Source: Streptomyces sp. NBC_01255 (GTDB lineage: Bacteria > Actinomycetota > Actinomycetes > Streptomycetales > Streptomycetaceae). From it: a DNA stretch of 64,000 nt. Under the pieces are notes generated by a model. It saw nothing but the letters and a program-made list of their open reading frames with translations. It was not told the DNA's origin and did not search any database. This document shows positions 51,408 through 59,088 of this stretch, piece by piece. How positions within the stretch are numbered: position 1 is the stretch's first letter; each line of letters begins with the position of its first letter. The position numbers and the translations under genes were made by a program. The DNA is taken from NCBI RefSeq assembly GCF_036226445.1, contig NZ_CP108474.1, positions 3,286,001 through 3,350,000 of the forward strand, written 5' to 3'.

Positions 51408-51419
51408 CTACGCGCGTAG
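51408..51419. promoter_or_regulatory. Candidate nucleoside-regulon operator (copy 2) at the deoC promoter
   Basis: CTACGCGCGTAG, identical to the palindrome upstream of the purine nucleoside phosphorylase. Its right end overlaps TAGATA (51417-51422), a possible -10 element. Transcription would then start near 51429, at or just before the deoC GTG at 51433 (no ribosome-binding site), that is, nearly leaderless. Confidence 0.6.
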
Positions 51420-51432
51420 ATATGCTCGACTG

Positions 51433-52398
51433 GTGACCATGCCCACCACTGCATCCGCAGCTTCCGCATTCGCCGACGTGACCGCGTCCGACGGTGCGCT
51501 GCGCCGCTTCCTCCACGGGCTGCCCGGCGTCGATGCCGTCGGCCTGGAGGCGCGCGCCGCGTCCCTCGGCACCCGCTCGATCAAGACCACGGCGAAGGCC
51601 TACGCCATCGACCTGGCCATTTCCATGATCGACCTGACGACGCTCGAAGGCGCGGACACCCCGGGCAAGGTCCGGGCGCTCGCCGCCAAGGCCGTCAACC
51701 CCGATCCGACCGACCGTACGACCCCGACGACCGCCGCCGTCTGCGTCTACCCCGACATGGTGGCCACCGCCAAGGCCGCCGTCGCGGGCTCCGGCGTCAA
51801 GGTCGCCTCGGTCGCCACCGCCTTCCCGGCCGGGCGCGCCGCGCTCCCCGTGAAGCTGGCCGACACGGCGGACGCCATCGCCGCGGGCGCCGACGAGATC
51901 GACATGGTCATCGACCGCGGCGCGTTCCTCTCCGGCCACTACCTGAAGGTCTACGAGCAGATCGCCGCGATCAAGGCGGAGTGCGGCGACCGCGCCCGCC
52001 TCAAGGTGATCTTCGAGACCGGCGAGCTGTCCACGTACGACAACATCCGCCGCGCCTCCTGGCTCGGCATGATGGCCGGCGCGGACTTCATCAAGACCTC
52101 GACCGGCAAGGTCGCGGTCAACGCCACCCCCGCCAACACCCTGCTCATGCTGGAGGCCGTGCGGGACTTCCGCGCGCAGACCGGCGTGCAGATCGGCGTG
52201 AAGCCGGCCGGCGGCATCCGCAACACCAAGGAAGCCATCAAGTTCCTGGTGCTCGTCAACGAGACCGTGGGCGAGGACTGGCTGGACAACCACTGGTTCC
52301 GCTTCGGCGCTTCCAGCCTGCTCAACGACCTGCTGATGCAGCGCCAGAAGCTGGCGACCGGCCGTTACTCCGGCCCCGATTACGTGACGGTGGACTGA
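51433..52398 (+). CDS. deoC: Deoxyribose-phosphate aldolase
   Basis: A 321-residue TIM-barrel aldolase splitting 2-deoxyribose-5-phosphate into glyceraldehyde-3-phosphate and acetaldehyde. Schiff-base lysine in DFIKTSTGK; other landmarks are MIDLTTLEGADTPGK, EIDMVIDRGAFLSG, KVIFETGEL and KPAGGIRNT. GTG 51433 or ATG 51439 are the possible starts; neither has a ribosome-binding site, consistent with a leaderless message. Two aldehyde dehydrogenase genes follow with 5 bp and overlapping spacing, fitting disposal of the acetaldehyde. Confidence 0.95.
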   Translation: MTMPTTASAASAFADVTASDGALRRFLHGLPGVDAVGLEARAASLGTRSIKTTAKAYAIDLAISMIDLTTLEGADTPGKVRALAAKAVNPDPTDRTTPTTAAVCVYPDMVATAKAAVAGSGVKVASVATAFPAGRAALPVKLADTADAIAAGADEIDMVIDRGAFLSGHYLKVYEQIAAIKAECGDRARLKVIFETGELSTYDNIRRASWLGMMAGADFIKTSTGKVAVNATPANTLLMLEAVRDFRAQTGVQIGVKPAGGIRNTKEAIKFLVLVNETVGEDWLDNHWFRFGASSLLNDLLMQRQKLATGRYSGPDYVTVD

Positions 52399-52403
52399 TC
52401 AAC

Positions 52404-53840
52404 ATGGCATCTGTATTCGAGTACGCGCCGGCGCCCGAGTCCCGGTCCGTCGTCGACATCGCGCCCAACTACGGCCTGTTCATCGACGGCGAGTTCGTCG
52501 AGGCGGCCGACGGCAAGGTCTTCAAGACCGTCTCCCCCTCCACCGAGGAGGTCCTGTCCGAGGTCGCCCAGGCGGGCGCCGAGGACGTGGACCGCGCGGT
52601 GAAGGCGGCCCGGAAGGCCTTCGAGAAGTGGTCGGCGCTGCCCGGCTCCGAGCGCGCCAAGTACCTCTTCCGCATCGCCCGGATCATCCAGGAGCGCAGC
52701 CGCGAGCTGGCCGTCCTGGAGACCCTGGACAACGGCAAGCCGATCAAGGAGACGCGCGACGCGGACCTCCCGCTGGTCGCCGCGCACTTCTTCTACTACG
52801 CGGGCTGGGCCGACAAGCTCGACCACGCCGGCTACGGCGCGAACCCGCGCCCGCTGGGCGTGGCGGGCCAGGTCATTCCCTGGAACTTCCCCCTCCTCAT
52901 GCTGGCGTGGAAGATCGCCCCGGCCCTCGCGACGGGCAACACGGTCGTCCTGAAGCCGGCCGAGACGACCCCGCTCTCCGCCCTGTTCTTCGCGGACATC
53001 TGCCGCCAGGCCGGGCTGCCGAAGGGCGTCGTCAACATCCTTCCCGGTTACGGGGACACCGGCGCCGCGCTGGTCGAGCACCCGGACGTGAACAAGGTCG
53101 CCTTCACCGGCTCGACCGCGGTCGGCAAGTCCATCGCGCGCTCGATCGCCGGTACGCACAAGAAGGTCACCCTCGAACTGGGCGGCAAGGGCGCGAACAT
53201 CGTCTTCGACGACGCCCCCATCGACCAGGCCGTCGAGGGCATCGTCAACGGCATCTTCTTCAACCAGGGCCAGGTCTGCTGCGCGGGCTCGCGCCTGCTG
53301 GTCCAGGAGTCGATCCAGGACGAGGTGCTCGACAGCCTGAAGCGCCGCCTCTCCACGCTCCGCCTCGGCGACCCGCTGGACAAGAACACCGACATCGGCG
53401 CCATCAACTCCTCCGAGCAGCTGGCCCGCATCACCTCGCTGGTGGACCGGGGCGAGGCGGAGGGCGCCGAGCGCTGGACCGCCCCCTGCGAGCTCCCGTC
53501 GGCCGGTTACTGGTTCGCCCCGACGCTCTTCACGGGCGTCACGCAGGCGCACACGGTCGCCCGCGACGAGATCTTCGGCCCGGTCCTGTCGGTGCTGACG
53601 TTCCGTACGCCGGACGAGGCCGTGGCGAAGGCCAACAACAGCCAGTACGGCCTGTCGGCCGGCATCTGGACGGAGAAGGGCTCCCGCATCCTCGCGGTCG
53701 CGTCCAAGCTCCGCGCCGGTGTCGTCTGGGCCAATACGTTCAACAAGTTCGACCCGACCTCGCCCTTCGGCGGATACAAGGAGTCGGGCTTCGGCCGCGA
53801 GGGTGGCCGTCACGGTCTGGAGGCCTACCTCGATGTCTGA
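52404..53840 (+). CDS. Aldehyde dehydrogenase, full length
   Basis: A 478-residue NAD(P)-dependent aldehyde dehydrogenase. The catalytic Cys lies in NQGQVCCAGSR and the general base Glu in LELGGKGANIVF; GFTGSTAVGK-type cofactor binding is present as FTGSTAVGKSIARS. Within the deoC operon the likely substrate is acetaldehyde. It starts 5 bp after deoC and its last codons overlap the next gene by 8 bp, so all three are probably one transcript. Confidence 0.93.
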   Translation: MASVFEYAPAPESRSVVDIAPNYGLFIDGEFVEAADGKVFKTVSPSTEEVLSEVAQAGAEDVDRAVKAARKAFEKWSALPGSERAKYLFRIARIIQERSRELAVLETLDNGKPIKETRDADLPLVAAHFFYYAGWADKLDHAGYGANPRPLGVAGQVIPWNFPLLMLAWKIAPALATGNTVVLKPAETTPLSALFFADICRQAGLPKGVVNILPGYGDTGAALVEHPDVNKVAFTGSTAVGKSIARSIAGTHKKVTLELGGKGANIVFDDAPIDQAVEGIVNGIFFNQGQVCCAGSRLLVQESIQDEVLDSLKRRLSTLRLGDPLDKNTDIGAINSSEQLARITSLVDRGEAEGAERWTAPCELPSAGYWFAPTLFTGVTQAHTVARDEIFGPVLSVLTFRTPDEAVAKANNSQYGLSAGIWTEKGSRILAVASKLRAGVVWANTFNKFDPTSPFGGYKESGFGREGGRHGLEAYLDV

Positions 53841-54756
53841 GAAGACCGAGCAGCGACTGAGCGTTTTCAAGACCTACAAGCTGTACGTCGGGGGCAAGTT
53901 CCCCCGCTCCGAGAGCGGCCGGGTGTACGAGGTGACGGCGAAGACATCAGCCGCTGGCGCGGCGGGGAAGGGCAAGTGGCTGGCGAACGCCCCGCTCTCC
54001 TCCCGCAAGGACGCCCGTGACGCGGTCGTCGCCGCCCGCAAGGCCTTCGGCGGCTGGGCGGGCGCGACCGCGTACAACCGCGGCCAGATCCTCTACCGCG
54101 TCGCCGAGATGCTGGAGGGCCGCCGCGAGCAGTTCGTCCGCGAGGTCGCGGACGCGGAGGGCCTGTCCAAGTCGAAGGCGGCGGTCGTCGTCGACGCGGC
54201 GATCGACCGCTGGGTCTGGTACGCGGGCTGGACCGACAAGATCGCCCAGATCGTGGGCGGCGCCAACCCGGTCGCGGGCCCGTACTTCAACCTCTCCTCG
54301 CCCGAGCCGACGGGCGTCGTGACCGTCGTCGCCCCCCAGGACTCGTCGTTCCTGGGCCTGGTCTCGGTGATCGCCCCGGTGATCGCGACGGGCAATACGG
54401 CCGTGGTCATCGCGTCCGAGAAGTCCCCCCTCCCGGCGCTCTCCCTGGGTGAGGTGCTCGCCACCTCCGACCTGCCGGGCGGTGTCGTGAACATCCTCTC
54501 CGGCAAGGCCTCCGAGATGGGCCCGCACCTCGCGGCCCACCAGGACGTCAACGGGATCGACCTGACGGGCGCGACCGAGGGCGACCTGGCGCGCGACCTG
54601 GAGATCGCGGCCGCGGACAACCTGAAGCGCGTCCTGCGCCCCCGTACCGAGGACTTCGCGGAGTCCCCGGGCACGGACCGCATGACCGCGTTCCTGGAGA
54701 CGAAGACGGTCTGGCACCCCACGGGCTCGCTGGGCGCGAGCGGCTCCTCGTACTAG
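53833..54756 (+). CDS. Truncated aldehyde dehydrogenase paralogue without catalytic residues
   Basis: A 307-residue protein with the aldehyde dehydrogenase N-terminal cofactor domain only. KAFGGWAGATAYNRGQILYR, FLGLVSVIAPVIATGNTAVV and SDLPGGVVNILSG match the family, but the sequence then ends with a Pro/Thr tail. The catalytic-domain segments with the active Cys and the ELGGK glutamate are absent. Codon use is normal and the frame is intact, so it looks conserved rather than decayed. It may pair with the full-length enzyme encoded directly upstream (8-bp overlap). Confidence 0.85.
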   Translation: MSEKTEQRLSVFKTYKLYVGGKFPRSESGRVYEVTAKTSAAGAAGKGKWLANAPLSSRKDARDAVVAARKAFGGWAGATAYNRGQILYRVAEMLEGRREQFVREVADAEGLSKSKAAVVVDAAIDRWVWYAGWTDKIAQIVGGANPVAGPYFNLSSPEPTGVVTVVAPQDSSFLGLVSVIAPVIATGNTAVVIASEKSPLPALSLGEVLATSDLPGGVVNILSGKASEMGPHLAAHQDVNGIDLTGATEGDLARDLEIAAADNLKRVLRPRTEDFAESPGTDRMTAFLETKTVWHPTGSLGASGSSY

Positions 54757-54776
54757 CTCCACTCCCGCCGCGAGCG

Positions 54777-54820
54777 GAGCGGACGGCCCCCGGGTGTACT
54801 CACCCGGGGGCCGTCCGCTC
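54777..54820 (+). terminator. Terminator hairpin of the deoC operon
   Basis: GAGCGGACGGCCCCCGGGTG (54777-54796) and its exact complement (54801-54820) with a 4-nt loop: 20-bp perfect arms, followed by TTG. Confidence 0.93.
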
Positions 54821-54855
54821 TTGCCCCACACCCCGGTCGGCCGCAAGATCCGCTC

Positions 54856-56208
54856 ATGATGAGGGGATTGATCAAGGGAGACAACGTCTTCGTCCCGACG
54901 GCCGCGCTGCGCGTCGCCGTCCGGAACGACATCGACGTGGCGGCGCTGCTCGTGACGGAGCGGGGCAGGGTCCGGGGGGACGCGGACATCGTCTTCGACG
55001 GCGCCCCGGTCCACCCGTCGGGCGCCGTACGGCTCTCCGACGGCGGGGACGGCGACGAGGACGGCTTTGTCTGGGTGGACGCCGACCTCACGGGCATCGA
55101 GGAGGAGATCTCCCGCGTCCTCGTGGTCGCGTCGACGGACGACGGCGCCCTGCGGGACGTGAACGACCTGTCCGTACGGGTCCTCGGGCCGGACGGCGCG
55201 ACGGTCGTCGGGTACGAGGTGACCGAAGCGGGCGGCGAGACGGCGATGGTGCTCGCGGAGCTGTACCGACGGGCGGGCGGCTGGAAGTTCCGCGCGGTGG
55301 GCCAGGGGTACCTGGACGGCCTCGTCGGCCTGGCGGAGGACCACGGGGTCGACGTGGCCGAGGAGGAGGCGGTGGAGCATTCCCCGGCGGAGGTTTCCCC
55401 TGCGGCCCCGGCGGAGGCGGAGGCCGAGACGCGGAATCCGGAAGCGCCGCAGGTCCCGGTCCCGACCCAGGCCCCGGCCCCGGCCCCCGTTCCGACCTCC
55501 ATCCCGGCCCCCGCCAAGATCCAGGCCCCTTCCCAGGCCCCGGCCCCCGTCCCGTACCCGTACCCGCCCGTCGCGCAGGGCCCGTCGGGCTGGACGTTCG
55601 GGGCCGTCTTCGAGCCGCGCACACTCTCCGGCGCGGGCAACACGGTCCTCGACGTCGAGGACCTCCCGCCGGGCCCCGTCATGGTCGAACTCGCCGTCAA
55701 GACCGACGGTCACACCAGCGTGTGGACCCTCGGCCCGAAGAGCAGGCAGGTGGACCTCCTCGTCAACAGCACTGAGCGGGACTTCCGGGGCCGCTTGCTC
55801 CACGTCGTCCCCGAGACCGGACGACTGCGAATGAAGCTGGGCGCGGCCGGGCCCTGGCAGGCGCGGGTCCTGCCGCTGGCGGCGGCCCAGCTCCTGACGG
55901 AGGACACGATGGAGTCCTGGGGCCCGAACGTCCTGCTGCACACGGGAGGGCCGATCGACATCGCCTTCCACTACCGAGGCAGCAGCAACTTCATCGTCAA
56001 CTCCTACGACCTGGCGGGGCACGACGACCCCGCGACCCTCCCGGATTTCCTGCTGCCGCGCATCAACGAGATCGGCAGGCGCCGGGAGTCCCTGTCGCTG
56101 CCCGAGGGCCCGGTCCTCGTCCATCTGGTGCGGGCGGACGGCCCCTGGCGCGCGCGACTGAAGCAGCCGAGCGCGGCGGCGGCCTGGCTACGACGCGCCA
56201 GGCGCTGA
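54856..56208 (+). CDS. TerD-domain protein with duplicated C-terminal beta domain
   Basis: A 450-residue cytoplasmic protein. The first about 160 residues are a TerD-type domain (LIKGDNVFVPT, GFVWVDADLTGIEEE, YEVTEAGGETAMVLAELYRR, GWKFRAVGQGY), associated elsewhere with tellurite/stress calcium-binding proteins. A Pro/Ala/Gln linker of about 60 residues follows, then two related beta-rich units (LRMKLGAAGPWQARV in one, LVHLVRADGPWRARL in the other). I do not recognise the C-terminal units. ATG 54856 is used; the ribosome-binding site is weak. Confidence 0.82.
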   Translation: MMRGLIKGDNVFVPTAALRVAVRNDIDVAALLVTERGRVRGDADIVFDGAPVHPSGAVRLSDGGDGDEDGFVWVDADLTGIEEEISRVLVVASTDDGALRDVNDLSVRVLGPDGATVVGYEVTEAGGETAMVLAELYRRAGGWKFRAVGQGYLDGLVGLAEDHGVDVAEEEAVEHSPAEVSPAAPAEAEAETRNPEAPQVPVPTQAPAPAPVPTSIPAPAKIQAPSQAPAPVPYPYPPVAQGPSGWTFGAVFEPRTLSGAGNTVLDVEDLPPGPVMVELAVKTDGHTSVWTLGPKSRQVDLLVNSTERDFRGRLLHVVPETGRLRMKLGAAGPWQARVLPLAAAQLLTEDTMESWGPNVLLHTGGPIDIAFHYRGSSNFIVNSYDLAGHDDPATLPDFLLPRINEIGRRRESLSLPEGPVLVHLVRADGPWRARLKQPSAAAAWLRRARR

Positions 56209-56211
56209 GTT

Positions 56212-56613
56212 CTAGCCCGGGAGCAGCCCCTGCGTCAGCGGACCGGCCACCGGCAGGTCGGCGACCGCGCCGCCCTGCGTGACGTGGTCGGTCACCAGGT
56301 TCGTACCGACCGGCTTGAAGTCGGCGACCTGGGTGCCGAGTCCGTTGTCGAGCGGGTCGACGCCCGTCTTGGCCAGCGGGTCCAGCTGAAGGCGGGTCAG
56401 CGGGCCCAGGCCGTGGGTGACGCCGCTCAGCGCGCCCGCGCCGGCCGCGGCGGCGTCCGTCCGGGTCAGCGAGTCGACGGGCAGCGGCACCGGGGCGACC
56501 GCCTGGGCCGCCGCGCCCGCGCCGAGCACCGCGGCACCGGCCGCCGTGACGGTGAGCCCGGCCTTGAGCAGGGCGCTGCGGCGGGGGGTCCGGGGTTCTG
56601 CGTGACGCGCCAT
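56212..56613 (-). CDS. Small secreted protein with repeated pseudo-hydrophobic pattern
   Basis: A 133-residue exported protein. The basic N-terminus (MARHAEPRTPRRSALLKAG) is followed by a hydrophobic signal segment rich in Ala and Gly, then PLPVDSLTRTD, TRLQLDPLAKTGVDPLDNGL and TQGLLPG. Similar small streptomycete proteins of unknown function are often misnamed ATP-binding. It resembles, in length and layout, the protein encoded at 62421-62801. ATG 56613 has AGGAC about 6 nt upstream. The function is unknown. Confidence 0.75.
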   Translation of the reverse strand: MARHAEPRTPRRSALLKAGLTVTAAGAAVLGAGAAAQAVAPVPLPVDSLTRTDAAAAGAGALSGVTHGLGPLTRLQLDPLAKTGVDPLDNGLGTQVADFKPVGTNLVTDHVTQGGAVADLPVAGPLTQGLLPG

Positions 56614-56731
56614 GAGTGTCCTTCCAGGGGGTGATCGAGCGGGCACCGACAGTAGTCGAGGTGTGATGCTCGATACCAACGGCCTTCCTCGGGGGTCCAC
56701 CGCACGGGGGAATGGTTCACACTGGTGTCCC

Positions 56732-57361
56732 GTGAGTTCCCTACCGATACCGACCCGCGTCGTCCTGCTCGCCGGTCCCTCCGGCTCCGGCAAGTCGTCC
56801 CTCGCCGCCGTCACCGGCCTCCCGGTCCTGCGCCTCGACGACTTCTACAAGGAGCACGACGACCCGTCGCTCCCGCTCGTCGACGGCAGCTCGGACATCG
56901 ACTGGGACTCCCCACGGTCCTGGGACGCGGACGCCGCCGTCGCCGCGATCGTCGAACTGTGCCGTACGGGACGGACCGACGTCCCCGTGTACGACATCTC
57001 CACCAGTTCCCGGGTGGACCACGAGCGGCTCGACATCGAGCGGACCCCGCTCTTCGTGGCGGAGGGGATCTTCGCCGCGGAGATCGTGAACCGCTGCCGC
57101 GAGCTCGACGTCCTCGCCGACGCGCTCTGCCTCCGCGGCCGCCCCTCGACGACCTTCCGCCGCCGGCTGGCCCGGGACCTCAAGGAGGGCCGGAAGTCCG
57201 TGCCGTTCCTGCTGCGCCGCGGCTGGCGGCTGATGCGTGCCGAGCGGGCGATCGTGGCCCGCCAGGCGCAGCTGGGCGCCCACCCCTGTGCCAAGGACGA
57301 GGCCCTGGGCCGCCTCGCCGCGGCGGCGGCGGGCCGCCACCGCACGCCGACGGCCCGCTGA
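56732..57361 (+). CDS. Uridine kinase-like P-loop kinase
   Basis: A 209-residue cytoplasmic kinase. Walker A GPSGSGKSSLA, the nucleoside/Mg segment LRLDDFYKEHDDPSLP and DWDSPRSWD are typical of uridine kinase. The substrate could be uridine or cytidine; several P-loop kinases of this shape are only putative. GTG 56732 starts the conserved PTRVVLLAGPSG region. It is divergent from the small secreted protein gene and converges on sigQ. Confidence 0.88.
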   Translation: MSSLPIPTRVVLLAGPSGSGKSSLAAVTGLPVLRLDDFYKEHDDPSLPLVDGSSDIDWDSPRSWDADAAVAAIVELCRTGRTDVPVYDISTSSRVDHERLDIERTPLFVAEGIFAAEIVNRCRELDVLADALCLRGRPSTTFRRRLARDLKEGRKSVPFLLRRGWRLMRAERAIVARQAQLGAHPCAKDEALGRLAAAAAGRHRTPTAR

Positions 57362-57386
57362 GCACGGACGCCCGCACGCGTACACG

Positions 57387-57439
57387 AAACAGCGCGGGTC
57401 GGACGAGGCCCCCCGGCTCGTCCGACCCGCGCTGTGTTT
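57387..57439. terminator. Bidirectional hairpin between uridine kinase and sigQ genes
   Basis: AAACAGCGCGGGTCGGACGA (57387-57406) pairs with TCGTCCGACCCGCGCTGTGTTT, with one extra G, around a short loop; the pair of T/A tracts at the ends suits both strands. Confidence 0.9.
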
Positions 57440-57521
57440 CCCCCGTACCCCCGTACGGTCCCCCGTGCCCCCCGCAGGCCCCGTTTCCCCCGTAGGCCCC
57501 GTGGGTCTTTCCCCCCGGCCT

Positions 57522-58241
57522 TCAGGCCACCAGCTCGCCGAAGGACTCTTCCTCGTCACGGCCGAAGCTCAGCACCTCGTCCTCGCGCAGTCGCCGCAGC
57601 GACCGCCAGATGCTCGACTTCACCGTGCCGACACTGATGTCCAGGATCTCCGCGATCTCCGGATCGGTCCGGCCCTCGTAGTAGCGCAGCACCAGCATCG
57701 TGCGCTGGAGCTCGGGCAGCCGGGCCAGCGCCTGCCACAGCACGGCGCGCAGCTCCGTGCCGCGCATCGCGTCCGTCTCGCCGACCGTCTCGGGCAGTTC
57801 CTCGGTCGGGTACTCGTTGAGCTTGCGCCGGCGCCACGCGCTGATGTGCAGGTTGGTCATCGTCCGGCGGAGGTATCCGCCGACCGCGGCCTTGTCGCTG
57901 ATCCGGTCCCAGGCGCGGTACGTGGAGAACAGCGCGCTCTGGAGCAGGTCCTCGGCCTCGAAACGGTCACCGGTCAGGTGGTAGGCGGTGGCGTACAGGG
58001 AGGCACGACGCTCCTGGACGTAGGCCGTGAACTCGGCCTCCGAGCAGGAACGCTCCCCCGTGACCTCCCCGTACGCCGCTCCCCCGTCAGCAATGGCCAC
58101 CATGTACGGCGCCTTGCGCTGACGCCCGACGCTGCGAACGCACCCCCGCCCGTTCACCGCGCCGGACTTCTCGGTGCTCCGTACGACGTCGTGGAGACGC
58201 GTGACTACTGCGCTTGAGGTGGTGCTGTGCAGTGCGTTCAT
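57522..58241 (-). CDS. sigQ: SigQ, SigE-family ECF sigma factor
   Basis: A 239-residue ECF sigma factor. Region 2 (EAEFTAYVQERRASLYATAY, then EAEDLLQSALFSTYRAWDR) and region 4 (LPELQRTMLVLRYYEGRTDP, then EIAEILDISVGTVKS) are clear. It directs RNA polymerase to a small promoter set; in S. coelicolor sigQ influences antibiotics together with AfsQ1/Q2. It is divergent from afsQ1 across 169 bp that hold an AfsQ1-type box. ATG 58241 gives an extra basic N-terminus; ATG 58103 would be a shorter alternative. Confidence 0.93.
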   Translation of the reverse strand: MNALHSTTSSAVVTRLHDVVRSTEKSGAVNGRGCVRSVGRQRKAPYMVAIADGGAAYGEVTGERSCSEAEFTAYVQERRASLYATAYHLTGDRFEAEDLLQSALFSTYRAWDRISDKAAVGGYLRRTMTNLHISAWRRRKLNEYPTEELPETVGETDAMRGTELRAVLWQALARLPELQRTMLVLRYYEGRTDPEIAEILDISVGTVKSSIWRSLRRLREDEVLSFGRDEEESFGELVA

Positions 58242-58326
58242 CGTGCGCCCCCCGTCGGTTGGAGTGTGTTTCGGTCCGTGTGCCAAGAAGCTTGCCCATC
58301 GGACTTCATGGCGGTGTCCGCCGACT

Positions 58327-58342
58327 GTCACAGCCGTGTCAC
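58327..58342. promoter_or_regulatory. AfsQ1-type box between sigQ and afsQ1
   Basis: GTCACAGCCGTGTCAC is two GTCAC units 6 nt apart, an exact fit to the reported AfsQ1 recognition pattern GTnAC-N6-GTnAC. It lies about 70-85 bp before the afsQ1 start and about 90-100 bp before the sigQ start, so autoregulation is likely. Confidence 0.65.
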
Positions 58343-58410
58343 AGGGGACGGAACAGAAGCGAGTCCACGAGCGGTCGTCCTCGGACGGCCGCATGCGACA
58401 GAATGACGGC

Positions 58411-59088
58411 GTGCCTTTTCTGCTGCTGATCGAGGACGACGACGCCATCCGCACGGCCCTCGAACTCTCCCTGTCCCGGCAGGGCCACCGGGTGGCCACC
58501 GCCGCGACGGGTGAGGACGGCCTCCAGCTGCTGCGTGAGCAGCGGCCGGACCTGGTCGTGCTCGACGTCATGCTGCCCGGCATCGACGGTTTCGAGGTCT
58601 GCCGGCGCATCCGCCGTACCGACCAGTTGCCGATCATTCTGCTGACCGCGCGCAGCGACGACATCGACGTGGTCGTGGGCCTGGAGTCCGGTGCCGACGA
58701 CTACGTCGTGAAGCCGGTGCAGGGCCGGGTCCTCGACGCCCGCATCCGGGCCGTACTGCGGCGCGGCGAGCGGGAGTCGACGGACTCCGCGACGTACGGC
58801 TCGCTGGTGATCGACCGGTCCGCGATGACGGTCACCAAGAACGGCGAGGACCTCCAGCTCACCCCGACCGAGCTGCGGCTGCTCCTGGAGCTGAGCCGGC
58901 GGCCCGGCCAGGCGCTCTCCCGGCAGCAGTTGCTGCGGCTCGTGTGGGAGCACGACTACCTGGGCGACTCGCGGCTCGTCGACGCCTGTGTGCAGCGGCT
59001 GCGCGCCAAGGTGGAGGACGTGCCGTCCTCGCCGACGCTCATCCGTACCGTCCGCGGCGTCGGTTACCGGCTGGACGTTCCTGCGTGA
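58411..59088 (+). CDS. afsQ1: Response regulator AfsQ1
   Basis: A 225-residue OmpR-type response regulator, matching AfsQ1 in length and almost word for word in the receiver domain as I remember it (FLLLIEDDDAIRTALELSLS). Phosphoacceptor Asp52 in VVLDVMLPG; winged-helix output with TPTELRLLLELSRRPGQ and VRGVGYRLD. In S. coelicolor it responds to nitrogen status and controls antibiotic genes. GTG 58411 gives the normal length; no ribosome-binding site precedes it. It overlaps afsQ2 by 4 bp. Confidence 0.96.
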   Translation: MPFLLLIEDDDAIRTALELSLSRQGHRVATAATGEDGLQLLREQRPDLVVLDVMLPGIDGFEVCRRIRRTDQLPIILLTARSDDIDVVVGLESGADDYVVKPVQGRVLDARIRAVLRRGERESTDSATYGSLVIDRSAMTVTKNGEDLQLTPTELRLLLELSRRPGQALSRQQLLRLVWEHDYLGDSRLVDACVQRLRAKVEDVPSSPTLIRTVRGVGYRLDVPA

